From Tridacna crocea (Eukaryota > Mollusca > Bivalvia > Cardiida > Cardiidae): 64,000 bases of DNA. Under the pieces are notes generated by a model, which searched no databases, was not told the origin of the DNA, and saw only the letters and a program-made list of their open reading frames with translations. Position numbers and translations under genes: made by a program. Positions 42,416 through 54,065 of the stretch are shown piece after piece; within the stretch, counting starts at the first letter, position 1; each line of letters opens with the position of its first letter. The DNA lies in the NCBI GenBank assembly GCA_943736015.1, contig OX031063.1, positions 40,130,672-40,194,671 on the forward strand, in the 5' to 3' direction.

Positions 42416-42645
42416 TTAACTCTTTACCACACAAGAACATTTTAGACTGGTCCAAATTGAGAGCATTTGCAGACGACAAAATAAAGGTGACTGAAAAATT
42501 AAAATTTGGGATGGGAAGGGTAGAAAACACTGTGTGAAAAGGAGAAGATGCTGGGTACCCAGCATCTTCTCCTTTTTCCACAGTGTTTTCAAAAGACTTC
42601 TTTCTGGGGGTCGTTAAAAGTCGGGATTGTGTGGTAAAGAGTTAA
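42416..42645 (-). mobile_element. Family 1 MITE, covarying arms
   Basis: TTAACTCTTTACCACACAAG to GTGTGGTAAAGAGTTAA. The core reads GAAGATGCTGGGTACCCAGC, with the A-to-G and extra G changes mirrored (CATCTTCTCC). Confidence 0.93.
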
Positions 42646-42840
42646 TCCCATAATTTTTTACCACATGACAAAATTTTAGACTTGTCCAAGTTCAAAGCAT
42701 TTGCAGATGATAATTTAGACTGGGCTCAAATGATAAACTTTGTCTTGGATAGGATAGAAAACATTGTGGGATAAGGAGAAAATACTAGTTACCAGCAATT
42801 TTTTCCTTTTCCCATAATGTTTTCAAAAGGCTTGATTTTG
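42642..42840 (-). mobile_element. Family 1 MITE, right end lost
   Basis: Begins at the shared TTAA (TTAATCCCATAATTTTTTACC) with the long arm and palindrome intact; cut after AAAAGGCTTGATTT. Confidence 0.75.
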
Positions 42841-42860
42841 CTTTTGTTTTACACGCCCTT

Positions 42861-43095
42861 TTAGTCACTTATCATACAAAAATATTTCATATTAGATGTA
42901 CATGTAGTTCAAATTGAAAAATTTGCACATGACAAACAAGGCAAAAATAAAGGAATTTGCCCCTGAAGGAATAAAAACCTCTATGGAATATGGATAGAAT
43001 GCTGGCTACAAGTATTTTCTCATTTTCCCACAATGTTGTCAGAAGCCATCACCTTCAGGACTGCTAAATCTTTGGACTGTTCTGTAAAAGATTAA
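42861..43095 (-). mobile_element. Family 1 MITE, decayed
   Basis: TTAGTCACTTATCATACAAA to TTCTGTAAAAGATTAA. Confidence 0.65.
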
Positions 43096-43533
43096 GGCTT
43101 AATTACTTTAACTTAGGCTAAGGGTAGTCATTGAAGACCAATGAATACCCACAGCATAGGTCTGAATCCAAAGCATTTCAATTTTTTAATCCAAGTGCAT
43201 GAAATACTGCCCATTTCTGCAGCCCAAAGTTAGGGCTCTGTGCTATTGGAAGGAGCATGCCGATGAATAATGATATACAATTCATTCAGGATCTATGCCA
43301 TGTCAACACAGAGAAACACAACATGTTTACTCCAAAATGGCAATAAGAGGGTTCTTACCTTTTTTTTATTTCTAAGCATACTCTCTCAGGAAAATTGCAT
43401 GAAATATGAAAATAAATAGCATATCAATTCAGTGAGCCATGCTCTGGCAAAAGGGGGCTTAATGCATCCACTTAATCTATCCGTACATCACATACTTATG
43501 GATTCATAGTAGCCACTCTTTTTAACAAAAAAC
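43096..43533. other. Unannotated sequence
   Basis: It contains AATACCCACAGCATAGG at 43144, related to the hairpin at 23060; nothing else recognised. Confidence 0.35.
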
Positions 43534-43752
43534 TTAACCACAAAATCCCGACTTTTAATGACCCTGTGAAAGATGCTGAGAGAAAACATTGTGAGAAAAG
43601 GAGAAAATGCTCCTAACCAACATCTTCTCCTTTTCCCACAATATTTTCTACCCTATCAAAGCTAGAATCAACAACATTTAATTTGTTCTATGCATGCAGT
43701 TGCTTTGAATTTGGTCTTGTCCAAAAAACTGTTGTTTGGTAAAGGGTTTTAA
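43534..43752 (+). mobile_element. Family 1 MITE
   Basis: TTAACCACAAAATCCCGACT to TTTGGTAAAGGGTTTTAA; core GAAAATGCTCCTAACCAACA. The lost TTACC start suggests a small end deletion. Confidence 0.82.
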
Positions 43753-44144
43753 TCACGATGTAGACTCTACTAGACTGGTCCATGGACATACAGAAAACTG
43801 ACCAATAGCCAAAAGTTTGGGCCGGGACTGCGCAGGCTGATCTGAGTCGATACTTTTCAGGTGCATGAAGCCCCCTTTTCAAAGAGCATGACTCAAATAT
43901 ATTAGGTTTTATGACTATAATTCTGACTATAGAATTTATATGACAATAACTCTTTAGATTTACCAGTATACCGGACTATAAGATAATCACAGTACCATAG
44001 TCAGAATTTCCATCAAGATATCAATTGATTTCAATGTCAGATTAGACTTTAGGAATTGTACTCATCATCATTCTCCAAGGTACATTCATAGTCTTGGTCT
44101 AGATTTAGAAAGTAACACTATTTCTGATTGGCTAATAAACTTGT

Positions 44145-44286
44145 TTAACCCTTTACCAAAAGACAAATTTTAGATTTGTCCAAAATGAAAGCACTTGCAG
44201 ACAACAAAATAAACAACTCATAAATTGAAATTTGTTTCCAGCAGGGTAGAAAACATCGTGGGAAAAGGAGAAAATGCTGGTTACCA
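44145..44286 (-). mobile_element. Family 1 MITE, left part
   Basis: TTAACCCTTTACCAAAAGAC, long arm and first palindrome arm to ATGCTGGTTACC. The second half is absent. Confidence 0.78.
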
Positions 44287-44364
44287 TTCTCTTAATACAC
44301 ATGTATCAACTTTACATGTTAGAGGGGCCCTTAGTGAGAGGAAAAATACTTGTCCCATGTTTGG

Positions 44365-44510
44365 TTAACTCTCAGGAAGAAGGCTTTAGAAAACAGTTTC
44401 TCCTTTTCCCACCATGATTTCTATCCTTTCAAACACATACTCATGTTAAATTTGTCACTGGCAAATCCTTTCAACATGACAAGTCTAGAAGATTGCCATG
44501 TCACATTACA
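44365..44510 (+). mobile_element. Family 1 MITE, eroded
   Basis: TTAACTCTCAGGAAGAAGGC, one arm (TTTCTCCTTTTCCCACCATG), and a long-arm trace. Confidence 0.6.
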
Positions 44511-46321
44511 TAATCCAAAAAAGCACACCCCTTCTGAAACCAGATACCTACATTGGGCCTATGTATCATTGTTGATTGTAATTGTGCCAAATCTGTGGTA
44601 AGATATGAATTGTTTAACAGTAAGAAAAGTCAGTCAGATAATTATCTTGTCTGAGTTTCTGATTGATTTTTGTTCGTTTCACACATCTGTATCAAGGAAA
44701 GTGACAATACTGTAGTGTGGTGTACAGACTACCAGTACAGTCCTGAGTCATTATCACTACCAGATATTTCATGAAAACACTGCTGGAATAACTAGTTGTG
44801 AGTTGCTTGGGTTGTACTTACAAGTCAAATGTAACGAAAGGTTTCAGATGGACTATGCAATAGTTAACAACTGCCGGTGAACAGCAATAGTTTTAACAGA
44901 TAAATATTAGCCTTAGACGGAAACAAATTATTTTGACAGCCCACTTGCCTTCAAGCTTGAAGAGTATAACTTTCGCCACATTTGTCTCCCTTGCAACATT
45001 GAATTCCGGTTCCCAATAAATTTCGTACCATCAAGACAACAGCGGAATGTTTTGGCAATGATCCTAATCGCTTGTTTTGTATTTCTTGCGAAACGCGTTT
45101 CCAGTGAATGCAGTATGTTCTACCTGCACCAACCAAGTTGAAATAATAAATTATTTGCTCATAAATTGGAAAATCAAAGTAATGACGGACCAACGAATTC
45201 AGAAATACATGGCTATGGTAAAGACAAACCTGGCTTGTTTATACAAGATTTAATAGAAATGGTAACATTCGCTTTTGAATCCATTCTAGTTGATCAGTTA
45301 CCAAGTCCGATCCGAAAATGAAAATCTTTTTTGTTTACTTTCAATATTGAAAACGGCATAGGAAATAAAAGTAGGACCGAGATTCTTCCTGAAACTAAGG
45401 CAGCATATTGTGGGATGATACATCCTGTTCATTCATTATCTAATACTTTGTGCGACTTTTAGAAGTTCCTGTATTTCATGAACACTTAAAATATCGTTCT
45501 TTCAACTCTGTTTACACTGATTTCCGTCAATGGCAAGTTCTGTGTAGCGCTTCACAGGAATACGATTTAAAGTACTAATTTATGGTCAAAGGGAAAAAAC
45601 TCTTACATCCTGACATCACTTTCTTAGTGGCAGAGTTACATCCCTTGTATTTGTGGACAGCATAAAACCAATGACGAATTTACATCATTGCTGTTTGTGA
45701 AGACGATCTGTATCGAAAAAAAAAATGTGCGTGGAGCTGTCATTAGGCCTATTTCTGGTATAGTTTAAGACGGGACTGTAGTTGCTGCTACTTCTGAAAT
45801 TATTATGAGAGCTGACAAAAGAAAAAGAAGAACCAATTGTTTACGGTCTCACTAAATTGTACATAGGTGGTAGTCTCCCTTGTATTTCGTCACATTTGTA
45901 AGCATGGCGACCGCCAAAATTTAAACTTCGAAGTAACAATTCGATTATCAATTATAAGTAATAAAATTTATCGTTTGGTGAATCTGTACGATAAATGAGC
46001 TTAATTTCTTATGTTATAATTTAACCTTATGAACCAAGGTTGTTTGAATTGTTCAATTAGGTTTACGAGGTTATAACAAATATATCGTTAACATGGGCTG
46101 AATTGTCAAATTTCAGTTAATTCTTTGATCATTGACCGATAGGAACAGGGGACAGAAAGTCAAAGCATACCTGAATCTTCCATGCTGATACATGTAACTG
46201 GAGATGAAAAGCTGTGTTAATGCACGGTATTATTGGTGTTGATTCCAGTTAAGATTGATCCCCTCCCTTTCTTTTTCGGAGGAAGGGGGTTATAAGAGGG
46301 GAGGTCACTCTGTATTATTTT
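44511..46321. other. MITE-poor stretch, possible gene start
   Basis: On the minus strand a frame from 45193 reads MVRHYFDFPIYEQIIYYFNL and continues KRLGSLPKHSAVVLM up to a donor-like ATG|GTACGA. The LPKH-VV pattern faintly recalls the start of the NUS1 (Nogo-B receptor) cis-prenyltransferase fold, but this is weak. CpG is higher than elsewhere at 44990-45150 and 45800-45960. No other element is recognised. Confidence 0.25.
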
Positions 46322-46589
46322 TTAACACTTTAATACCTAAGACAATAAATTGAGCTGAAATAATGCAACAACATCCTACCTTTGACGGAAAAATACCAGC
46401 GGGAAAACCATAACTTTAAGAATCAGTACAGACTAAATCAGGGTGTAGCTATGAATCTGCAATCTGATCTTGAATCAGCATGGGACAGTCAGAAAACTCA
46501 TATGAAAACTCCTTTGAAATAGCAAAGATTGGGTTTGTAAAATAGGCTTGAAAGTTTCATTTTACTTTTTTTATCAGGATAAGGGTTAA
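46322..46589. mobile_element. Family 3 TTAA MITE, diverged
   Basis: TTAACACTTTAATACCTAAG to CAGGATAAGGGTTAA around a GCAATCTGATCTTGAATCAG half-hairpin. Confidence 0.6.
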
Positions 46590-46973
46590 CGGAGGGTCCG
46601 CGTGTTTAGATATACCGTATAGGTATAAATTGACCTTGCATCGGTTCTTAAAGTTTCGGTGTGACTGCCTGTAATAGTTGAAAAAAAAAAGACTATTTGG
46701 AGTGTGTGTGTGGGCGGGGGGGGGGACAAAAAGGGAGGCTATTCTTTATAACAAATTGATAAACGAATTGTACGAGTTCTTTCCCTTTAACCATTTTCCA
46801 GGCCCGAGACCGAGCTACAATTTAGGACTTTTAATTTCTTTCGTGTCCTAAATTTCCAAATTTGATTTATTAAAACAATTATCTCCTACCCTAGATCTAT
46901 TGCCAACTGTCTTTATCAGCAATTTTGCTGTAGATCTAGATCGATTAGATTTTCTTATAACATTTGTCGGTTT

Positions 46974-47070
46974 ACAGTCAAAACGTACCCAAACCAAAAT
47001 GTACCCAAGTCAAAACGTACCCAAGTGGAGTCAAAACGTACCTAACGTGAAGTCAAAATGTACCCATGAT
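46974..47070. repeat. Short tandem array of TCAAAACGTACCCAA
   Basis: Five imperfect units (CAAAACGTACCCAA, CAAAATGTACCCAAG and similar), spacing about 15-21 bp. Confidence 0.8.
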
Positions 47071-47392
47071 TTTTATAGTGTTTTTGTCTTCTATCTTTCC
47101 ACATATTATTTAGAAATGTTCATTTCACCATCTTGATATTGATGGCCATATATGATTAAAACAAATAATGAGGCATAATACAGAACAGAGCTAAGTCAAT
47201 TAAATGCTTCATGATAGAATTAACTCTCTCTCTCTCAAGAAAATACAATTGATATCAGGAAAAAAGCATCAGATATCTTGATTTTTGTTATCCATCGTTA
47301 TTAATATCTATTTTATCCATAAAAATACCTATTCATAAGAATCAGCACATTTAAATAAATGAGATACAATAATTACAATTTGTTCAACCTGT

Positions 47393-47603
47393 TTAACCCA
47401 TAACCACACAATCCCTACTTTTGACGACCCTGACACAGAAGCCTATAGAAAACATTGTAGGAAAAGGAGGAAATATTGGTAACCAGCATTTTCTCCTTTT
47501 TCTTCAATGTTTTCAATCTTCACAAAACAAATTTCAAATTTTCAGTCGCTTTTATTTTGCTGTCTGCAAATGCTTTCATTTTGAACAAACCGAAAATTCC
47601 TAA
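47393..47603 (+). mobile_element. Family 1 MITE, right end lost
   Basis: TTAACCCATAACCACACAAT start, diverged arms (GAGGAAATATTGGTAACC), long arm ending at TTTTGAACAAACCG. Confidence 0.82.
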
Positions 47604-47811
47604 AATAGATGTACCGTATTTTACTAAAAAAGATTTCCAAAGTTTATCTTAAACAAACCATTATTTCTAACATCCCACAAGCTTTTAAATTTGTCCATTT
47701 TGAAAGTCTTAGACTTTACAGATGATAAATAATGAATTTACTACACTACAAGCAATTATTCTACAATTATTACTGAAATGTTGTGAAGAAATAAAGTTAC
47801 TTTCATGACCC

Positions 47812-47895
47812 TCAGAATTTCTTATAGTACCAGTCATTATCCTGTATGTTCGTCTCTTTTGGCACCAAATATATACACAGTGGACCCATCAGTGG
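47812..47895 (-). CDS. Possible terminal exon, unknown protein
   Basis: On the minus strand a strong acceptor (TGAATCAAAATTTCAG after a T-rich tract) opens exactly 27 codons in phase 0, reading PLMGPLCIYLVPKETNIQDN then DWYYKKF and TGA. The short length makes chance likely. No upstream exon is identified. Confidence 0.3.
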   Translation of the reverse strand, partial: PLMGPLCIYLVPKETNIQDNDWYYKKF

Positions 47896-48294
47896 CTGAA
47901 ATTTTGATTCAAAGAAAGACAAAAAAGGATTTATTTAAAAGGTTAAGCTAAGAATTCAGACTATGTAAATTTAATCTCATGCAGCACATTTTTTAGCTTA
48001 CTGATCTTGTTTCTTAAATTACTGAGTTTTTGAGTATTGTGCTAAAAGGGTCAAGGTTTCAAAATTTAATATTGTCTGTCTGTTAATACTGTTATTTGAT
48101 TAATCTAATGTGAAAATCACATCTTTCTTGCTCTCTTTGTTTTTGAAATTTGTGATAACTATGTGTAAAAATTTGATCTACTATCTGTTCAAATGTTACG
48201 TGCAGTCCCTCAATTTTACCAACATCTAATCCAATCAAATATTATGAGGTTATGCTTATGCTTGAATTCTATTGAATGAGTACACTTTAGAATG

Positions 48295-48520
48295 AGTCTA
48301 TATTTTGGATGAGGCGACAGCCGAGTCCAAAATATAGACTGGTTCTGCAGTGGACAAATCCAGTTAATAGAAGATAATTAACTGGTTATTTTTGATATGA
48401 AAAATATCTCACGAGGATGCGTTGTTAGGTGTTGAAAAAACGAGTGCGCAGCACGAGGTTTTTTTTAACCCCTTATGACGCATCCGAGTGAGAGATTTTT
48501 CATATCAAAAATAACCAGTT
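48295..48520. mobile_element. Double-hairpin foldback element
   Basis: A first hairpin (AGTCTATATTTTGGAT / GTCCAAAATATAGACT) is followed by a second of about 62 bp arms (48380-48520): AACTGGTTATTTTTGATATG and its inverse, enclosing GGATGCG/CGCATCC and a GTGCGCAGCAC tip. No coding content. Confidence 0.75.
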
Positions 48521-48609
48521 GATATCTATTTATTATATACCTTATAAACATTATTATTTTTGATTTTTCGTTTGAAAGTCGAAATCAATACTTTGGATAG
48601 AGAGAAGAT

Positions 48610-48885
48610 TGGTTGGTTGGTTGTATTGGGGTTTAACACCACTTTAACAGCTAATTAAGGTCATATCATGGCAGTCGGTGATGCACATGTGTTTCCTGGC
48701 TTTCTCACACTGATACTTACACTCCTTTCTTTCCAAAGCCACAAACTACTTTTCTCACATGCTTCAGCAGAGGCGAGAGGCGAAAATACGCCTGAAAGAA
48801 AGTTCGCCTCAACCGGGTATGGAACTCACAACCACCAGGTCATGAGTCCGACAAGCTCACCACTGAGCCGCCCGGGCGGGCCGGA
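48610..48885 (-). mobile_element. tRNA-derived SINE
   Basis: On the minus strand: CCCGGGCGGCTCAGTGGTGA (A box), GGTTGTGAGTTCCA (B box), then a body ending GTGTTAAACCCCAATACAAC and a CCAA repeat tail (TTGGTTGGTTGG on the plus strand). Confidence 0.7.
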
Positions 48886-48889
48886 TAGA

Positions 48890-49450
48890 GAGAAGAAATC
48901 AGGGACATAGTGCGGATGAATACATAATTTAGAAGAACAAAATGAGACTACTGGTTCATGCTGGTTGAAAACATAGAACTTACAATTAACACTATCTTTA
49001 AGTGCTTAATGAAAAAAAAGTAGTTCCTAAATTGCAGCAGGAAGTGAAAGTGAAAGGTGACATCCTCACTAGTGATGATATCAAAATTTATTACATTGGG
49101 AAATTCCAAGATTTCACTGCTAGGTATATAATAAAATTCAATAATATACCCAAGCAAGTTTAATGACCTCTTCATTTCACACTTCCATATTGACCTGAAA
49201 ATGAATGACAAATGTGTATATAGCGCCATTTTAGTCTAAATGATATAACAACAAGAAAAAAAGAATCAAAACATTGAAAGAGCTAGGGCTTTGAAACTAA
49301 TTTTTTGACAATGGACTTTGATAGACTCCTCTTCAGGTCAAGTATCGATATTTGGGACTCTAGCCTCATTTTGAAAAATCTATACTGCAGGTGTGAAATA
49401 ATAATTGTTATACTGCTCTCATACAATCCAAAATCAGTCATCATCATGGG
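48890..49450. other. Unannotated sequence
   Basis: One minus-strand frame (48948-49229) is open but has no splice context or protein-like pattern I trust. Confidence 0.3.
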
Positions 49451-49598
49451 TGGCAGACGTTTCAGTATTTAGACATTTCCTACCGAGACGTTTCTTACCA
49501 AGACATTTCACTACTTTTAGGTAGTGAAACGTCTTGTATATCAATACTGTCATTTAGAATAGGTTAAGAAAACAATTTGTGAAAAAGTAGAAAGTACT

Positions 49599-49810
49599 TT
49601 AACTCTTTACCAAACAATCCCTGTTTTTTACGGTTCAGGAATAGAAGCCTTTTGAAAACATTGTGGGAAAAGGAGAAAATGCTGGTAACCAGCATTTTCT
49701 CCTTTTCCCACAATGTTTTCTACCCTATCATATAGAAAAAACATCTTTTTAGCAACTGTTAATTTGTCATCTGCAAAATGCTTTGAATTTGGTCTTGTCC
49801 AAATTTGAAC
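49599..49810 (+). mobile_element. Family 1 MITE (CCCTGTTTTT variant)
   Basis: TTAACTCTTTACCAAACAAT start and a perfect 67 bp palindrome. The right end is cut after TTTGGTCTTGTCCAAATTTG. Same subfamily as 4573 and 56705. Confidence 0.87.
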
Positions 49811-50036
49811 TGGCCACCGTTGTATACCGTGTATTACAACAGGCACAAGCTAATCGTACCGTGCCCTGTGATTGGATAATTGATACGGCCAATGAAACGG
49901 CTCGAAACATATATCGAGTAACCTGACAATGTGCTCTTATGTTATTAATAAATAATAGAATACAGGTATTCATAGAGCATAATTTATAACTTTCAGATAA
50001 AAGGACCTTTTCCATCTAGAATGATCTTTTTTTTTT

Positions 50037-50236
50037 TAAATAAAAAGGAGAGGGAAATCTGAACATTCCATTGTGAGAAAAGGAGAAACTACTTGTAACA
50101 AGCAATTTCTCCTTTTCTCACAAATTTTTCTACCCTATAAAGTACTTATTTTCAATTTAAATGCTCTTTAAAATGTCGTCTGCAATTTGTTTCAATTTGG
50201 ACTAGTCTAAAATTTGGTCGTCTGGTAATGGGTTAA
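50037..50236 (+). mobile_element. Family 1 MITE, left end lost, covarying arms
   Basis: Arms GTGAGAAAAGGAGAAA and TTTCTCCTTTTCTCAC share the A/T change, with core ACTTGTAACAAG; ends CTGGTAATGGGTTAA. Confidence 0.82.
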
Positions 50237-51029
50237 TTAGATACTTTTATTTCAAATCCTCTCTAAATTTTTTATTCATTTAATTTTTTGACTATTAGAC
50301 ATCTGAACAACTGAGTAAAACATAAATATTCGGCAAGCAATTTTCCCCCCTTTTAATTTTTTTCTCCCAAACACTTTAGTAAATGTTGAAACATGCTTCT
50401 TTATTCCTTACAAAACAAAGAAATTATATGTTAAGGGAGAATTAAATGATAATTAGACACCACATGTGTTTTATTGCCCCTAGGCTTATCTCTGCAGGCT
50501 TCTTCAAAGGGACAACAGACTTTAATCTTTTAGAATTGCAACCTACAATTCAATTTATAAGATAATTGATTATCTTATTACCCCTTCTGCTTTATCAAGT
50601 ACAAATTTGTGCATTATATTTGTTATTTTGATGTTAATTTTTTCAGTAAAAATTCAACGTCAGCACTTGAAAATTTTTCATGTATTCATTAATTTAGCTT
50701 TTATTATAAACATAATAATCAAATAATACTCTTATAATATCATTAACATTTTTTTTCTATCAAATTTTAGACATTCACCTATTGTTTGTTGAAATGATAC
50801 CATGCATAAGTAATTATATTATGATCACAAAACAATCACTTTAAAAGACAGTAATATTGAAAATTATTTTCATAGCTATTGCTTTTTACACCCACCAAAA
50901 ACATACACACAAAAATCAAGAGACGCTACTCTAAGTTACTACTTGCACAGTTACCTCGCATAATACGGGCAGAATTCGCCCCGTTTCGATTAGCCTGTAC
51001 CGGTCCCTATACACGTAGTGTATCAGGGG

Positions 51030-51074
51030 CGGTAACCAGTCTAGTCCAAATTTTGCTGTCTGGGAAAGGGTTAA
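51030..51074 (+). mobile_element. Family 1 MITE right-end fragment
   Basis: CAGTCTAGTCCAAATTTTGC to GGGAAAGGGTTAA only. 50237-51029 and 51481-51842 are AT-rich and otherwise unannotated. Confidence 0.65.
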
Positions 51075-51842
51075 AACAACGTTTCTCCATAATGGCTCAC
51101 TATAATATTATCATAATATTATCACGCACTACAAAAAAATGGTCCACCGACCTCAGCCTATTCATCTACAATGTTCCATCCCCGTTTTGAATAACTACTC
51201 ATCAAATTCACATGAAACAACCAGTAGTGAAATTATCAAAATCAAAATGGATAGATCTACTATAAATAAGTTTAATATATTAGCTGTTTTTTTCCCCTAT
51301 TATTCTAAAACAAAAAAAAAAAAAATATATAGTGGTAACCCAATAAAGCCACCTGAATATAAAAAAGGGGTAGTGAAATGTCTCAACAAACGAAAAAAGG
51401 TAGTGAAAAGTCTTGGTAGGAAACGTCTAAATAGTGAAATGTCTCAAGTGTGAAACGTCTTAGTAGTGAAACATCTGACATTCCATAATCATTAGCCTAA
51501 TCATCAATTCCAAACTTCAATGCAAGTAAAGGTTACCCAAAGGATTTATCATGGCAAAAATTACTATGATTTTCTTGTTTGTTTGAAAGAATGCAATTTA
51601 CTTTCCCGTAAATTATGTTCTTTTTAATGATTTTTACATTAAAAAAAAAATGCACAAAGTTCTTCTAATTAATTTATAAATACATTTTCAACACTTATAC
51701 ATTTTTCCCTCATCAAATCTACTTCATACTTTAAAAACATTCAAATTTTGTTTATAACAAAACAGTGTTAACGGTAAGCCACTTTTGAAAAATTAATCTT
51801 GAAAACATGGTAAAAATATCGATCATTATACAATTTTGAGAT

Positions 51843-51896
51843 TGGGTACAAGTTCTCAGGGGTACGAATCTTCCGAGGTACGAGTTCTCCTATACT
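51843..51896. repeat. 16 bp tandem array
   Basis: Three consecutive 16-mers: GGGTACAAGTTCTCAG, GGGTACGAATCTTCCG, AGGTACGAGTTCTCCT. Confidence 0.8.
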
Positions 51897-52611
51897 AAAT
51901 AAATTGGTGGTGTGATACCTCAGGTGTAAATCGGACCAGGCGGAAATTTCAAAACAACGGAAGGGAGATACACATAATTAGCCCTTTGTTTACTTTCACA
52001 GCTAAGATACACAGCATGTGTTCATTTCCAAACCAAGCTGCTGGAATAACACGATGATGCAAAGGTAGATCTATAGATATAACAAGGGACCTTTGTGAAA
52101 TATATGCTCAATTAGCTCGGTTTTCACCTGTACATGACCCGGCGAAAGAGTTTACCTGAGTCGAAGAAATAGAAAAAAAAATCATTTGCAAGTTGGATAG
52201 ATGGGCATATATATTTATACATCTTACCTTGCATTCGATATTTGTACCAGTAACGTGGAAATTTCCAGTGGGATAAAGTGTGGCTATATATCACTGATCT
52301 CAAGGAGCTTTGGTTATCGCTACTGGTGGTGTCCAGATGTGTCGGAAGAAGACAAGTTTGGTAAATTAGACTTTCAGAAATTGGAAGTTTCGATGATGAA
52401 ATATAATTGCCCAATTGCGATTTTAGGACTTGCTAGGACACCTGGCCTCGATGTATAAAACTGTGTCCCAAAAAGTTGTTACAAATGCCTTGAAATTAAA
52501 AGAATTAAATGATGAATAAATAAAAGCCAGATATGTTACCTGGTGTTACAGAAATTCCAACCCATTTACTGCGTAAGTCCAATTTTCCAAACTTGGCTTT
52601 TAACGCTATTT
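51897..52611. other. Unannotated region upstream of the formin exons
   Basis: Open frames on both strands at 52124-52458 lack convincing splice sites. The gene's 5' exon and promoter may lie here or further up, but I cannot place them. Confidence 0.25.
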
Positions 52612-52818
52612 GCAGAGCCCCAGTAGCTCAGTTCATAACATACAGGAGTTGAGAACAGGAGGTCGAGGGGGGTCGATCCCAAGCTCAGCCATTTTCTTTC
52701 CGAGGATTGATATGATAGTCATTCAATGCCACAGGATTCATTTCTCTCTCACCACTGGTCACTGTTTGACAATGGTTATGTGGGAAAGCAGCCACTGACT
52801 TGCAAAGAATATTGTGTG
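52612..52818 (+). mobile_element. tRNA-derived SINE
   Basis: CCCCAGTAGCTCAGTTCATA (A box) and GGGGTCGATCCC (B box), then TTTCCGAGGATTGAT and GGGAAAGCAGCCACTGACTT. The body matches the minus-strand SINE at 17035. Confidence 0.75.
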
Positions 52819-53551
52819 GATTACAGGTAACAAAAACTTCGGGAAAGCACGGATAGGTGCACTGGCTGCATGGAAAACTTTAAATTAGGGTTTTAGAGTT
52901 TCGAGCCATAGACTTACTAACTCGTCAGTAAATATTGTGTTACATAAGACAATTTTGTGAAGGATTTTTTTTTTTTCATATCGATATGTCAAACTTTGGT
53001 GTTAATATAATTATAATCCATATACATACATCTGACAGATGCAGATTGAGGAAGATGGAAAGTTGGATACAAGGAAATCTGGGTACAATACCGTATTATC
53101 TTCTTTGAGTGGACTCCCGTGGTTCTATTGCATGCTCAGTGTAAAGCATCCATACATGTGATGCAACCTCTTAGCTTCTAAAGAGTTAATTAAAGATCCT
53201 ATCAGACAGTGGATCAAGCCCCGGAACTTTGAAGATTTGCAAGACGCAGTTTTCAAGTGTCAACTCTTCCTGGTTGAGGGATTACCCTCCTTGAAATTCA
53301 GACTTTTTTTCTGGTGGGGGTATTGAGTCGCATTCAGTTACAGCTCTAGTTGTTTTTTTTTTATTTCTTAAAATTTTCACTGAAACTCCAGCAAGTGCAG
53401 TCATGCATTGACTTATTAATGCCATGCTCTTGTTTTGCACTTGTTAAATACACTTGCATTGACTAAAATTATTATACTTTGAAGTTTGTGTCAGCATAAT
53501 GCTCTTAAAATGGAATAGTCAAAGTTTTATGGTTTGAATTTTTCATTTCAG

Positions 53552-53729
53552 GACAATATCAAATGTCAGAGTCGGAGAGCATGTAAACAACACAACTCTG
53601 GAATTGCAACAAGATCTAGCTCGCAGTACACCAAAACAATGTGTGACTTTGACCCACAGTGTGCCGTCAGTGCAAATGTACTATGCGCTGAAAACAAAAC
53701 TAGAGAGCTGCACTGATACTTGGCTTCAG
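53552..53729 (+). CDS. INF2: INF2-like formin, N-terminal exon
   Basis: Acceptor TTTTTCATTTCAG precedes 53552 and donor CTTCAG|GTAGTG follows 53729. The correct frame begins at 53553 (59 codons) and reads TISNVRVGEHVNNTTLELQQ onward to KLESCTDTWLQ. By eye its second half matches the start of the diaphanous inhibitory (DID, armadillo) domain of inverted formin-2: a Pro-x-x-Cys block, PSV, an aromatic residue, then KLE...W. Phase 0 at its end joins the exon at 55618 exactly. INF2 nucleates and severs actin filaments; the DID binds the C-terminal DAD to autoinhibit it. The preceding exon was not found. Confidence 0.7.
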
Positions 53730-53898
53730 GTAGTGCTGTTGTATTTCCATTAGATGCATACACTTCAAGGCTTTAGCCAATACTTTTATGACAGATTTCC
53801 CAAAATCATTATTTAGCAAAACTCAGGATATCTCATCCTAAAGATATGCTAAATCTTAAATCTGCCTGCCAAAATTTTGGTGTCTCTGCAACTGTAGG

Positions 53899-54065
53899 GT
53901 CCGTATTCACCAACCATTCTTAAGACTATTCTTTGTCTTGTTCTTCAAGATTTTCCAACTGTGAAAGTAATAGAACTTCTGATTGGCTAAACCAAATGGT
54001 TTAGCCAATCAAAAGTTCTGTTACTTTCACACTGACAAAATTCTGAAGAATAAGACCCAGGACTG
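53899..54065. mobile_element. Foldback repeat (TTCTGATTGGCTAA arms)
   Basis: TAGAACTTCTGATTGGCTAA and its inverse TTAGCCAATCAAAAGTTCTG with GTGAAAGTAA/TTACTTTCAC flanks; same family as 23838. Lies in a formin intron. Confidence 0.75.

Larger units (their letters stand above)
49453..51480. mobile_element. ~2 kb segment with inverted minisatellite ends
   Basis: The left end has about four 15-16 bp units of the type AGACGTTTCTTACCA (49456-49515), then one inverted unit. The right end (51372-51477) has about six units of the inverse type GTAGTGAAACGTCTT. Two MITEs sit inside. No transposase frame or target duplication could be established. Confidence 0.5.

Noticed and set aside
44951..45193. Possible NUS1-like first exon on the minus strand
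   Set aside because: Only an LPKH-VV pattern supports it. The donor is weak and no downstream exon was seen.
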